From Clostridium sp. CAG:628 (GTDB lineage: Bacteria > Bacillota_I > Bacilli_A > RF39 > UBA660): a stretch of DNA of 39,243 bases. The stretch is from positions 1 through 39,243 of the forward strand of contig FR902213.1 of assembly GCA_000438415.1 (NCBI GenBank), read 5' to 3'. Of this stretch, positions 15,864 to 23,881 are shown piece after piece. Each line of letters opens with the position of its first letter. Within the stretch, counting starts at the first letter, position 1. Under the pieces are notes generated by a model. The model was not told the DNA's origin. It worked only from the letters and a program-made list of their open reading frames with translations, and did not search any database. The position numbers and the translations under genes were made by a program.

Positions 15864-17027
15864 ATGAACCATGAAAATGAAATAGTAAATGTAAGAATAG
15901 ATGAAATCATACCAAATAGATTTCAACCAAGATTAGCATTTGATGAAAAAGAATTAAATGAATTAGCTGATTCAATAAAAATGCACGGTATTATTCAACC
16001 ATTAGTTTTAAGAAGAATTGGAGATAAATACGAAATAATTGCTGGTGAAAGAAGATATAAAGCAAGTGTTTTAGCAGGTTTAACACAAGTTCCAGCTGTA
16101 ATAATGAATATAGATGACCAAAAAAGTGCTGAAGTTGCTGTAGTAGAAAACTTACAAAGAAAAGATTTAACTGCTATAGAAGAAGCACAAAGTTACAAAA
16201 AAATACTAGATATGGGTTACCTAACACAAGAAGAATTAGCAACTCGTATGGGTGTTGCTCAGTCAACAATTGCAAACAAATTAAGATTACTTAACCTAAC
16301 AATTCCAGTAAAAGAAGCACTTCTTCACAACAAAATATCTGAAAGACATGCAAGAAGTTTACTTAACATAACAGACAATAACTTACAAATAAGCATGCTA
16401 AACAGAATAATTGCAGAAAGATTAACTGTAAGACAGACAGATGAAGAAATAAATAAATTATTAGGAAAAACACCTAAAACAGATAATACACCAAAAGTAA
16501 CTCTACCAATTGTTGAAACAAAAGAGGACAAACCAGTTGAAAACATAATACCAAATCAAATAGATATTGAACAAGAAAAAAAGGGTAGCAAAGACATAAT
16601 AGAAGAATACAAACCAAAAGACATAGATGCATTACTTGCTCCACAAAGTGAAACAACAATAAATGAAACAAAACCAAAAGAAGAAAAACAAACTTTTAAT
16701 GCTGAGCCAAAATTAATTAATCCATTCCAAGAAGTAGACACTGAACCAGTTATAATGGATTTTGATGTATCTAATCAAACATTTGAAAACCCAGTTAAAG
16801 ATACACCAATTGAAACAAAAGATAGTAGCATAATTGAAGAATATAGAAACCAAGAAGAAACACCAAAAGTGCAAGCAACACCAACATCTACAAAAAGCAT
16901 CAGTAAAGCCATAAATCAAGCAAGAGAAGAAGCACGTAAAATAGAAGAAATGGGTTTTGATGTAGACACAGAAGAATTTGATTTTGAAGACATGTATCAA
17001 ATAATAATTAAAATTAAAAAAGATTAG
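15864..17027 (+). CDS. noc: Nucleoid occlusion protein Noc (ParB family), with long acidic linker
   Basis: CTP-dependent DNA clamp that blocks division over the nucleoid. The 387-residue protein has the ParB N-domain with GERRY (61-65) and ENLQRKDL (95-102), a helix-turn-helix domain (about 119-170), and a C-terminal dimerisation segment ending EFDFEDMYQIIIKIKK, very like Bacillus Noc. At the four published ParB/Noc specificity positions (Caulobacter 173, 179, 184, 201) it has Gln133, Lys139, Asn144 and Arg161: three Noc-type and one novel. About 130 residues rich in Glu, Lys, Thr and Pro separate the last two domains, so it is roughly 100 residues longer than B. subtilis Noc. The membrane-targeting amphipathic helix of Bacillus Noc is absent; an in-frame stop at 15849-15851 rules out a longer N-terminus. 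No parA/parB follows, unlike Bacillus. Confidence 0.88.
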   Translation: MNHENEIVNVRIDEIIPNRFQPRLAFDEKELNELADSIKMHGIIQPLVLRRIGDKYEIIAGERRYKASVLAGLTQVPAVIMNIDDQKSAEVAVVENLQRKDLTAIEEAQSYKKILDMGYLTQEELATRMGVAQSTIANKLRLLNLTIPVKEALLHNKISERHARSLLNITDNNLQISMLNRIIAERLTVRQTDEEINKLLGKTPKTDNTPKVTLPIVETKEDKPVENIIPNQIDIEQEKKGSKDIIEEYKPKDIDALLAPQSETTINETKPKEEKQTFNAEPKLINPFQEVDTEPVIMDFDVSNQTFENPVKDTPIETKDSSIIEEYRNQEETPKVQATPTSTKSISKAINQAREEARKIEEMGFDVDTEEFDFEDMYQIIIKIKKD

Positions 17028-17052
17028 AGACTATAATTTTAGTCTCTATTTT
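17026..17052. terminator. Bidirectional terminator between noc and the PBP gene
   Basis: AGAGACTA (17026-17033) pairs with TAGTCTCT (17040-17047) with a 6-nt loop, flanked by an A-rich left side and a T-rich right side. The noc stop overlaps the left arm and the PBP stop lies at the loop/right arm, so the hairpin serves both convergent genes. Confidence 0.85.
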
Positions 17053-18985
17053 CATTTCTAACATAATTGGGTTCTGTCCCCTTAACAAAATAAAGTAAAT
17101 CCTTAACAGACAAATCAGTAACACTTCCACTAATAGGATTAACTATTTGACCAGTTACTCCCTTAGGAATCTCATACCAACTCTCACTTTTTCCTTCCAA
17201 ATAAGCCTCAATTCCCCTAGCCCATATTCTCTTAGGAATTTTAGAAGACACATCCCCAATACTAGAATTATCATCATACCCTATCCAAACCATAACTAAT
17301 GCATCAGGATTATATCCAACAACCCAATAATCACTATCAGTAGTACCAGATTTAACGGCATATTTTCTAGAAAATAATCCACTAACACTCATAAGAGTTG
17401 GACTAGTATAATCAATATAATTATAGTTATAAGTACCCTTCATCATATTATTAAGAATATAAACATACCTTTTATCAAGAATATCTTCCTCTAAGTACTC
17501 TTTTTCATATAAAACATTATCATTTAAATCAGTTACTTTTCTAATAAATCCCCCATTGTTTTTAATTCCATAATTAGCCAAAGTATTAAAAGCATTACTA
17601 AAGTCTAACATAGTAAGTTCAGTAGTTCCCAAAGCCAAACTTGCATTGTTAGGTAAACTCTTAACTATCCCCATTCTTTTAGCAGTATTTCTAAGAGTAT
17701 CAGTTCCTAAAAATAAATGAGTTTTAACAGCAAAAATATTATCCGAAAGTGCAAGTGCTTCAGCCATGGTAATAGCCTTATTAGCATACATATTAGCATA
17801 ATTACCAGGACTATAATTCTTATTATCACCAATAGAAAAAGTAGTTTTTTCACTAATAAAAGTAGAAGTCGCAGTCATTCCATTTTCCAGTCCAGCATAA
17901 TAAAGAATAGGTTTAAAAGTAGAACCCACTTGCCTTTTAGCTTGAGTTACTCTATTAAATTCTGTTTCATTATAATTAGTTCCCCCTATCAAAGCCACAA
18001 CTCCACCATTTTTAGGATTTCTTATCATAGAAGCAACTTGTAAATTCTCATTACCAGCCATTTCTTCATTAACAATATTATCTAATTTCTTCTGCGCATC
18101 ACTATCAAAATAAGTATAAATCTTTAACCCACCAGTTTCAATTAAACTCTTAGGAATATTTTGTATAGAATTTAATTCACTCATCACTGCATCCTTATAA
18201 TACATAGAACTAAGAGCCAAATTACTATCTTTTTTTCCATAAAAATTAAGTTCCTTATTATAAGCATTTTCCATCTCCTTAACAGTAATATGTCCATTAT
18301 TAACCATGCTTTGTAAAACTACTCTTTGCCTTTTTTTAGCATTTTCAAAATAATAAATAGGATTATAATAAGTTGGATTCTTAGGAATACCCACAATTAT
18401 AGAAGCCTCTTCTAAACTTAAATCTTTAGCATGCTTATTAAAATAATACATACTAGCCTCTTCAATACCATAGTTTCCACTACCATAATTAATAGTATTC
18501 AAATATCCTTCTAATATCTCATCCTTAGTATAATGTACTTCAAGTTCAAAAGTTAAATAAGCTTCTTCTATTTTTCTATCCCAAGTTTTATCAAAAGAAA
18601 GAAACAAATTCTTAATATATTGTTGACTAATGGTACTAGCACCCTCTTTTAAACTTTTGCTTTTAATATCTCTATAAAGCGCTTTCATAATTCTCAAATA
18701 ATCAAACCCATTATGCATATAAAAATTTTTATCCTCAGTATCTACTATACCCCTAACAGCATAATCACTAATTTCACTTAACTTTACCCAACTACTTGTA
18801 CTACTACTTTGATAAAATACTTGATCATCCTTATCAAATAAAACTACTCTATTAGACTTATTAATATCCATTTTTGGTGTAATATAAGCATATAAATAAA
18901 AACCAGCTAGAACAGCAAAAACAATAACAATTAAAAAAATCATAACTTTCCAACAAATATATAATTTTTTTCTCAAATTTTTCAT
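17039..18985 (-). CDS. Class A penicillin-binding protein (glycosyltransferase/transpeptidase)
   Basis: Bifunctional enzyme that polymerises lipid II and cross-links peptidoglycan outside the membrane. It has 648 residues: a basic N-terminus, one transmembrane helix (about 13-35), then the GT51 domain with TEDKNFYMHNG (catalytic Glu), GASTISQQYIKN and RKIEEAYLTFELE. The transpeptidase domain has STFK (nucleophile Ser, within QVGSTFKP), SDN, and KSGTTDSDYWVVGY. All expected motifs are intact. The exact class (PBP1A, 2A or PbpG type) cannot be decided by eye. AGGAGA precedes the ATG. It is a single gene, transcribed against noc on one side and divergent from rpoE on the other. Confidence 0.93.
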   Translation of the reverse strand: MKNLRKKLYICWKVMIFLIVIVFAVLAGFYLYAYITPKMDINKSNRVVLFDKDDQVFYQSSSTSSWVKLSEISDYAVRGIVDTEDKNFYMHNGFDYLRIMKALYRDIKSKSLKEGASTISQQYIKNLFLSFDKTWDRKIEEAYLTFELEVHYTKDEILEGYLNTINYGSGNYGIEEASMYYFNKHAKDLSLEEASIIVGIPKNPTYYNPIYYFENAKKRQRVVLQSMVNNGHITVKEMENAYNKELNFYGKKDSNLALSSMYYKDAVMSELNSIQNIPKSLIETGGLKIYTYFDSDAQKKLDNIVNEEMAGNENLQVASMIRNPKNGGVVALIGGTNYNETEFNRVTQAKRQVGSTFKPILYYAGLENGMTATSTFISEKTTFSIGDNKNYSPGNYANMYANKAITMAEALALSDNIFAVKTHLFLGTDTLRNTAKRMGIVKSLPNNASLALGTTELTMLDFSNAFNTLANYGIKNNGGFIRKVTDLNDNVLYEKEYLEEDILDKRYVYILNNMMKGTYNYNYIDYTSPTLMSVSGLFSRKYAVKSGTTDSDYWVVGYNPDALVMVWIGYDDNSSIGDVSSKIPKRIWARGIEAYLEGKSESWYEIPKGVTGQIVNPISGSVTDLSVKDLLYFVKGTEPNYVRNENRD

Positions 18986-19092
18986 ACACTTTCTCCTACA
19001 TTTATTATTAAAAAAAAATCAAAAAATATAAGCAAAAAACACATATAATTTACAAAAAAAATGAATATAATAAAAAAGATTAACAAAAGTAC

Positions 19093-19120
19093 TTGATTTA
19101 TTATAAAATATCAGTATAAT
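19093..19120 (+). promoter_or_regulatory. rpoE promoter
   Basis: TTGATT (19093-19098), 16-bp spacer, TATAAT (19115-19120). The rpoE ATG follows 25 bp later with AAGGAAG as ribosome site. Confidence 0.78.
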
Positions 19121-19145
19121 TTTATTGGAAAAGGAAGTGTGTAAA

Positions 19146-19577
19146 ATGAAATTAAAAACAATTAATGAAAGTGATATCGAAACAATGTCATATGATGACT
19201 TAGCATATGTTATACTAAAAGAAAAGGGTACAAAAATGAAATTACTAGACTTATTTAAAGAAGTATGTAATCAATTAAAATTAGATGAATTATCTTCTGA
19301 AAAATATCTAGCAGACTTTTTCTCACTAATTTCTACAGAAAAAAGATTTATTCAACTTGAAAAAGGTTTCTGGGATTTAAGAGAAAATCATAAAGTAAAA
19401 GTTGAATTAAATGATATAGAAGATGATGATGAAGACATAGAAACTGAAGAAGAATCAGTAGAACCAACAGAAGAAGATGATATGTACATTGATGAAACAA
19501 AAGATATAGAAGATGATAGAGGAGAAGACGAATACAAAGATTTAGTAATAATAGATGACGAAGAATCAGAACTTTAG
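19146..19577 (+). CDS. rpoE: RNA polymerase delta subunit RpoE
   Basis: Firmicutes-specific polymerase subunit that increases recycling and promoter selectivity. The 143-residue protein has an N-terminal HARE-HTH domain (SYDDLAYVILKEKGTKMKLLDL to LEKGFWDLRENHK) and an acidic, disordered C-terminal half rich in Asp and Glu. The frame is open to a TTG at 19125, but the ATG at 19146 has a correctly spaced AAGGAAG, so I use it. It is somewhat shorter than the 173 residues in B. subtilis, mostly in the acidic tail. It lies upstream of prfA. Confidence 0.92.
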   Translation: MKLKTINESDIETMSYDDLAYVILKEKGTKMKLLDLFKEVCNQLKLDELSSEKYLADFFSLISTEKRFIQLEKGFWDLRENHKVKVELNDIEDDDEDIETEEESVEPTEEDDMYIDETKDIEDDRGEDEYKDLVIIDDEESEL

Positions 19578-19624
19578 CTTAACTAGTTAATAATACTAAC
19601 TAATAAGAAAAAGGAGGATTTAAA

Positions 19625-20692
19625 ATGTTAGAAAGATTAGAATTAATAAATGAAAGATATGAACAAATAAGTGAAGAATTACTTAAACCAGAAGTATATA
19701 ATGACTTCAAAAAAATGAAAGATTTAAACAAAGAAAAATCTTCTCTAGAATCAACTGTAGAAGCTTATAAAAAATATAAACAAGTATTAAGCGACTTAGA
19801 GGCTGCTCATGAAATGACTCATGATCCTGAAATGTCTGAATTTGCTCATGAAGAAATAAAAACATTAACAAAAGAAAAAGAAGAAATAGAAACAAAAATA
19901 AAAATACTATTATTACCAAAAGATCCTAATGATGATAAAAATGTAATAATGGAAATTCGTGGTGCAGCTGGAGGAGACGAAGGAAACTTATTTGCTGGAG
20001 ACTTATTTAGAATGTACTCTAAATATGCAGAAAAAATGGGATGGAAACTTGAAGTAACAAATGAAGTTCCTGGTAGTTCAGGAGGATATGCTGGAATAGA
20101 ATTTATCTTGTCAGGAGAAAATGTTTATTCAAAACTGAAATATGAAAGTGGATCGCATCGTGTTCAAAGAGTACCAGAAACAGAAACTCAAGGAAGAGTA
20201 CACACTTCGACGTCAACAGTATTAGTAATGCCAGAACAAGAAGATGTAGAAATAGATTTACAAGAAAAAGACTTAAAAATAGACATATGTCGTGCATCAG
20301 GTGCTGGCGGACAATGTGTAAACACAACTGACTCGGCTGTAAGAGTAACTCATATACCTACAGGAATAATGGTATATTGCCAAGTAGAAAGAAGTCAAAT
20401 TAAGAATAAAGAAAGAGCATTAACAATATTAAAATCAAGACTTTATGACCTAAAAGTACAAGAACAGGAACGAGCTCTAGGAGAAACAAGAAAAGCAAAA
20501 ATTGGTACAGGAGATAGATCAGAAAAAATAAGGACATATAACTATCCACAAAACAGACTTACTGACCATAGAATTAACTTTACAATAATGCATTTAGATA
20601 AAGTAATGGAAGGTAACTTAGAAGAAGTAATAGAAGCACTTATAACAGCAGATCAAAAACTTAAAATGGGTATAACTGATGAAAATAAATGA
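19625..20692 (+). CDS. prfA: Peptide chain release factor 1
   Basis: Recognises UAA and UAG and triggers peptide release. The 355-residue protein carries the GGQ motif in GAGGQCVNTTDSAVR. The codon-recognition region reads VPETETQGRVHTS, where the usual RF1 tripeptide Pro-Ala/Val-Thr appears as Pro-Glu-Thr. AAAGGAGG precedes the ATG. prmC, which methylates the GGQ glutamine, overlaps its end by 14 nt. Confidence 0.96.
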   Translation: MLERLELINERYEQISEELLKPEVYNDFKKMKDLNKEKSSLESTVEAYKKYKQVLSDLEAAHEMTHDPEMSEFAHEEIKTLTKEKEEIETKIKILLLPKDPNDDKNVIMEIRGAAGGDEGNLFAGDLFRMYSKYAEKMGWKLEVTNEVPGSSGGYAGIEFILSGENVYSKLKYESGSHRVQRVPETETQGRVHTSTSTVLVMPEQEDVEIDLQEKDLKIDICRASGAGGQCVNTTDSAVRVTHIPTGIMVYCQVERSQIKNKERALTILKSRLYDLKVQEQERALGETRKAKIGTGDRSEKIRTYNYPQNRLTDHRINFTIMHLDKVMEGNLEEVIEALITADQKLKMGITDENK

Positions 20693-21401
20693 GTTAGATA
20701 AACAAGAATTAATAAGTCTTAATAAATGGAATGAAAACACACTAAAACTACTAGAAAACAACTATCCAGTGCAATACATAATTGGATATGTAGACTTTTA
20801 CGGATTAAAAATTTTTGTAAATGAAAATACATTAATACCAAGATACGAAACTGAGTACCTTGTTGAAAAAACATTAAATCTAATAAAAAAATACAAACTT
20901 GAAAATATAAATATACTTGATTTATGTACAGGTTCAGGTGCGATTGGATTAACTTTAAAAAGTATGCTACCTAAAAGTAAAGTAACACTTTCTGATATAT
21001 CTGTTTCGGCCTTAAAAGTGGCTAAACAAAACAAAGAAAATTTATCTTTAGATGTAAATATCATAGAAAGCGATTTATTTAGTAACATTCATGAAAAATA
21101 TGATGTAATAATAACAAACCCACCATATGTGATGACTACTGAACCCTTACCTCCCACAGTCTTAAAAGAACCTCACCAGGCCTTATATAGTGGAGAAAAA
21201 GGAATAAACCACATAGAACAAATACTAAAGAACATTAAAAACTACTTAAATGAAAAGTACATAATTGCAATGGAAATAAATGAAAAAAGTGAAATAGACA
21301 TAACTAACTTAATAAAAAAATACTTTTCAGATAATGTTCAATATTACTTTAGTAAAGACCTATGTGAAAAAACAAGATACTTATTCATAATAAATGAATA
21401 A
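20679..21401 (+). CDS. prmC: Release factor glutamine methyltransferase PrmC
   Basis: N5-methylates the glutamine of the GGQ motif in RF1 and RF2 using SAM. The 240-residue product has the SAM motif ILDLCTGSGAIGLTL and the catalytic NPPY (in VIITNPPYV), preceded by LIPRYETEYLVE. It is shorter than the common 275-290 residues because the N-terminal helical domain is reduced to about 35 residues. It starts inside prfA, so translation is probably coupled. Confidence 0.94.
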   Translation: MKINELDKQELISLNKWNENTLKLLENNYPVQYIIGYVDFYGLKIFVNENTLIPRYETEYLVEKTLNLIKKYKLENINILDLCTGSGAIGLTLKSMLPKSKVTLSDISVSALKVAKQNKENLSLDVNIIESDLFSNIHEKYDVIITNPPYVMTTEPLPPTVLKEPHQALYSGEKGINHIEQILKNIKNYLNEKYIIAMEINEKSEIDITNLIKKYFSDNVQYYFSKDLCEKTRYLFIINE

Positions 21402-21410
21402 AAATATAAC

Positions 21411-21445
21411 AAACCAACCAATATTAATTAGAAAGGTTGGTTTTT
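21411..21445 (+). terminator. Hairpin/terminator overlapping the spoIIR ribosome binding site
   Basis: AAACCAACC (21411-21419) pairs perfectly with GGTTGGTTT (21435-21443), loop 15 nt, then T residues to 21445. It looks like the terminator of rpoE-prfA-prmC. It is only 2 nt from the spoIIR ATG, and its right arm includes the GG of GAAAGG, the only Shine-Dalgarno candidate for spoIIR. Folding would therefore hide that ribosome site. Confidence 0.7.
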
Positions 21446-21447
21446 AA

Positions 21448-21975
21448 ATGAAAAAAATAATAATTTTACTAAGCATAATATCAATAATATTTATAATGAC
21501 TAACAAAGAAAGTGAGTATGTTATAATACCAAAAGATTCTATAAGATTTAGAATAATACCAAATAGTAACACAGTTAATGATTTATATATGAAAGAATTA
21601 GTAAAAGAAGAAATAACAAGTGTAATTAATGAAATAGAAACAAGTAAAAATATAACAGAAACAAGAGAAAAAATAATGAGTAGTTATCCAAAAATAAAAT
21701 ATAAAATAAGTGAACTATTTAAAGAAAATAACTACAATGAAACATTTGAAATAAACTATGGAACCAATTACTTTCCAGAAAAAATATATAAAGGTGTCAA
21801 ATATCCTGAAGGCAACTATGAATCTATGGTAATAAAAATAGGTGTTGCATCTGGAGACAACTATTGGTGTGTATTATTTCCACCACTTTGTATGATGGAA
21901 GCAAAAGAAACAGATAAAGTTGAATACAAATTCTTTATAGAAGAAATAATAAATAAATATATTAAGAATAAATAA
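21448..21975 (+). CDS. spoIIR: Stage II sporulation protein R (SpoIIR)
   Basis: Exported signalling protein made in the forespore under sigma-F. It activates SpoIIGA, which processes pro-sigma-E in the mother cell (B. subtilis knowledge). The 175-residue protein has one N-terminal hydrophobic segment, DSIRFRIIPNSNTVNDLYMKELV, INYGTNYFPEKIYKGVKYPEGNYESMVIKIG, and the hallmark NYWCVLFPPLC near the C-terminus. It follows prmC as in Bacillus, where spoIIR lies close to prfA-prmC. I could not find a convincing sigma-F promoter by eye. Confidence 0.92.
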   Translation: MKKIIILLSIISIIFIMTNKESEYVIIPKDSIRFRIIPNSNTVNDLYMKELVKEEITSVINEIETSKNITETREKIMSSYPKIKYKISELFKENNYNETFEINYGTNYFPEKIYKGVKYPEGNYESMVIKIGVASGDNYWCVLFPPLCMMEAKETDKVEYKFFIEEIINKYIKNK

Positions 21976-21976
21976 G

Positions 21977-22012
21977 AACTAAGTAACTTATAATTAAATA
22001 GGTGACTTAGTT
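21977..22012 (+). promoter_or_regulatory. Hairpin enclosing the mntP ribosome binding site
   Basis: AACTAAGT (21977-21984) pairs with ACTTAGTT (22005-22012); one mismatch and two further pairs extend the stem. The loop side contains the Shine-Dalgarno AGGTGA, and the right arm runs into the TTG start codon. No T tract follows, so it is not a terminator. It could limit translation; this is inference. Confidence 0.4.
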
Positions 22013-22544
22013 GCAATTATTAACAATATTTCTAATAGCTTTATCTCTAAGTATAGACACATTTACTTTAAGTTTAACTTATGGTTTATTAGTAATACCT
22101 AAAAAAACATGTATAACAACTTCATTAACAGTTGGAATATTTCATTTTATAATGCCTTTACTAGGTTACAAACTTGGTAATATCTTAAAAACATATGTTA
22201 ACATAAACGAAAAATACATTCTAATAATAGTACTAATACTAATAATAATAGAAATGATTAAATCTCTAAATGAAGAAACTAAAGAACACAAATTAAACCT
22301 ATTAAACATTTTATTATTTTCACTTCTCGTATCAATTGATAGTTTTACGTTAGGTATTGGTATAAATTATATAACAAATAAAATTTATCTATCTTCGCTC
22401 ATATTTTTTCTAGTAAGTAGCATTTTTACATACTTAGGTTTTAAAATTGGAAAATTTGTAGGAAATAAACTTAAAAAAACATCTAAATTGTTTGGTGTAA
22501 TACTTTTAATAATAATAACTGTATACCTTATATGTAAACCATAA
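22011..22544 (+). CDS. mntP: MntP-family membrane protein (putative Mn2+ exporter)
   Basis: Integral membrane protein of the MntP/YtaF (LysE-like) family; family members export manganese. The 177-residue product has about six hydrophobic helices and the two internally repeated acidic helix motifs LSIDTFTLSLTYG (about 14-26) and VSIDSFTLGIG (about 107-117). It starts at TTG (22011), with AGGTGA 6 nt upstream and no usable ATG. In B. subtilis mntP (ywlD) also lies a few genes after spoIIR, supporting orthology. No yybP-ykoY manganese riboswitch is recognisable upstream. Confidence 0.82.
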   Translation: MQLLTIFLIALSLSIDTFTLSLTYGLLVIPKKTCITTSLTVGIFHFIMPLLGYKLGNILKTYVNINEKYILIIVLILIIIEMIKSLNEETKEHKLNLLNILLFSLLVSIDSFTLGIGINYITNKIYLSSLIFFLVSSIFTYLGFKIGKFVGNKLKKTSKLFGVILLIIITVYLICKP

Positions 22545-22550
22545 TAAATA

Positions 22551-22582
22551 ATCTTGACAAATCAAGATAAAACCCTTATATT
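22551..22582 (+). promoter_or_regulatory. murA promoter with operator-like palindrome
   Basis: TTGACA (22554-22559), 17-bp spacer, TATATT (22577-22582). The perfect inverted repeat ATCTTGA-N4-TCAAGAT (22551-22568) covers the -35 and the start of the spacer, where a bound repressor would block polymerase. No T tract follows, so a terminator is unlikely. The regulator is unknown. Confidence 0.7.
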
Positions 22583-22609
22583 AAAATTGTATAAGTCTAA
22601 GGAGGACAT

Positions 22610-23857
22610 ATGAAATTAAAAATAACAGGTGGTAAAACATTAAGTGGTTTAATTAAAATAAGCGGTTCAAAAAATAGTGCAGTTGCCGTACTACCAGCAT
22701 CACTTTTATGTATGACTAGTGCCAAAATACTTAAAGTACCAAAAATAAGAGACATAGAATACCTACTAAAAATATTAAAAGTATTAAATTGTACATATAC
22801 TTTAGAAAAAGATGAATTAATAATAGACACAACTAATTTAAAAAATGCACCTATTCCTGAAGAACTATCTGAACAAATGCGCGCATCTTACTACTTTATG
22901 GGTACACTTTTAGCAAGATTCAAACATGTAGAAATATCTTTTCCAGGAGGATGCAATATAGGAGCACGTCCAATTGATTTGCACATAAAAGGTTTTGAAG
23001 CCTTAGGTGCAAAAGTAGAAGTGATAAAAAACAAATACATTATCACTGCAGACAAATTAGTTGGAGCAAGAATTAAACTAGACATTGCATCAGTTGGTGC
23101 AACAATAAACCTAATGTTAGCTTCCACTTATGCTGAAGGAGAAACAATAATAGAAAATGCGGCTCGTGAGCCAGAAATAGTAAACGTTGCAAAATTTCTT
23201 ATAAGTATGGGATGTAACATAACAGGTGCTGGAACTAGTACCATTGTAGTAAGAGGTTCTAATCATTTAGATAATGGTATTACGGAAATATTACCAGACA
23301 GAATAGAAGCCTCTACATACATAATAATTGGAGCCCTAACAGGTAAAGACTTAAAAATAAAAGGTTTTGTAAAAGAAGACATAAATGCAGTCTTAATAAA
23401 ACTAAAAGAAATAGGAGCCAACTTTGAAATAAATGGTGATACTCTTTCCATTTCAAAATGCACAAATATATTACCAACAAACATAACAACACAAGTGTTT
23501 CCTGGTTTTCCAACCGACATTCAACAAGTATTCACTGTATTACTTACACAGGCTAAAGGGACTTCTACTATAACTGAAACAATATACGAGTCAAGATTTG
23601 TTTCAGATGGATTACTAAACAAAATGGGTGCTTCTACCTCAGCAGAAAAAAATGTACTACAAGTAACCGGCCCAACTCCTTTAACAGGAAAAGAATTATA
23701 TATTCCAGACTTAAGAGGCGGAGCTGCCCTAGTTGCAGCTGCATTAATTGCAAGTGGTACTACTATACTTGATAACATTCCTCTAATACTAAGAGGTTAT
23801 GAAGACATTGTAGAAAAACTAACAAGTGTAGGAGCAGATTTAGAACTAATTGATTAA
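22610..23857 (+). CDS. murA: UDP-N-acetylglucosamine 1-carboxyvinyltransferase
   Basis: First committed step of peptidoglycan synthesis: transfers enolpyruvate from PEP to UDP-GlcNAc. The 415-residue protein shows KITGGKTLSGLIKISGSKNSA at the N-terminus and the fosfomycin-reactive cysteine in FPGGCNIGARPIDLH (about Cys107), so it should be fosfomycin-sensitive at the target level. FPTDIQ and DLRGGAALVAAAL follow. AAGGAGG precedes the ATG. Many Firmicutes have two murA copies; location between the prfA/spoIIR cluster and prfB resembles the B. subtilis murAB (murZ) neighbourhood, but the paralogue cannot be assigned with certainty. Confidence 0.95.
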   Translation: MKLKITGGKTLSGLIKISGSKNSAVAVLPASLLCMTSAKILKVPKIRDIEYLLKILKVLNCTYTLEKDELIIDTTNLKNAPIPEELSEQMRASYYFMGTLLARFKHVEISFPGGCNIGARPIDLHIKGFEALGAKVEVIKNKYIITADKLVGARIKLDIASVGATINLMLASTYAEGETIIENAAREPEIVNVAKFLISMGCNITGAGTSTIVVRGSNHLDNGITEILPDRIEASTYIIIGALTGKDLKIKGFVKEDINAVLIKLKEIGANFEINGDTLSISKCTNILPTNITTQVFPGFPTDIQQVFTVLLTQAKGTSTITETIYESRFVSDGLLNKMGASTSAEKNVLQVTGPTPLTGKELYIPDLRGGAALVAAALIASGTTILDNIPLILRGYEDIVEKLTSVGADLELID

Positions 23858-23881
23858 AAAACTAAAGAAAGAAGGATAAAA

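Noticed and set aside
19578..19624. Terminator between rpoE and prfA
   Set aside because: The inverted repeat TAGTTA-N7-TAACTA is short and AT-only and has no following T tract, so read-through into prfA is more likely.
21976..22010. Manganese (yybP-ykoY) riboswitch in front of mntP
   Set aside because: The gap is only 35 nt and holds a simple hairpin; it is too short for that riboswitch and lacks its conserved loops.
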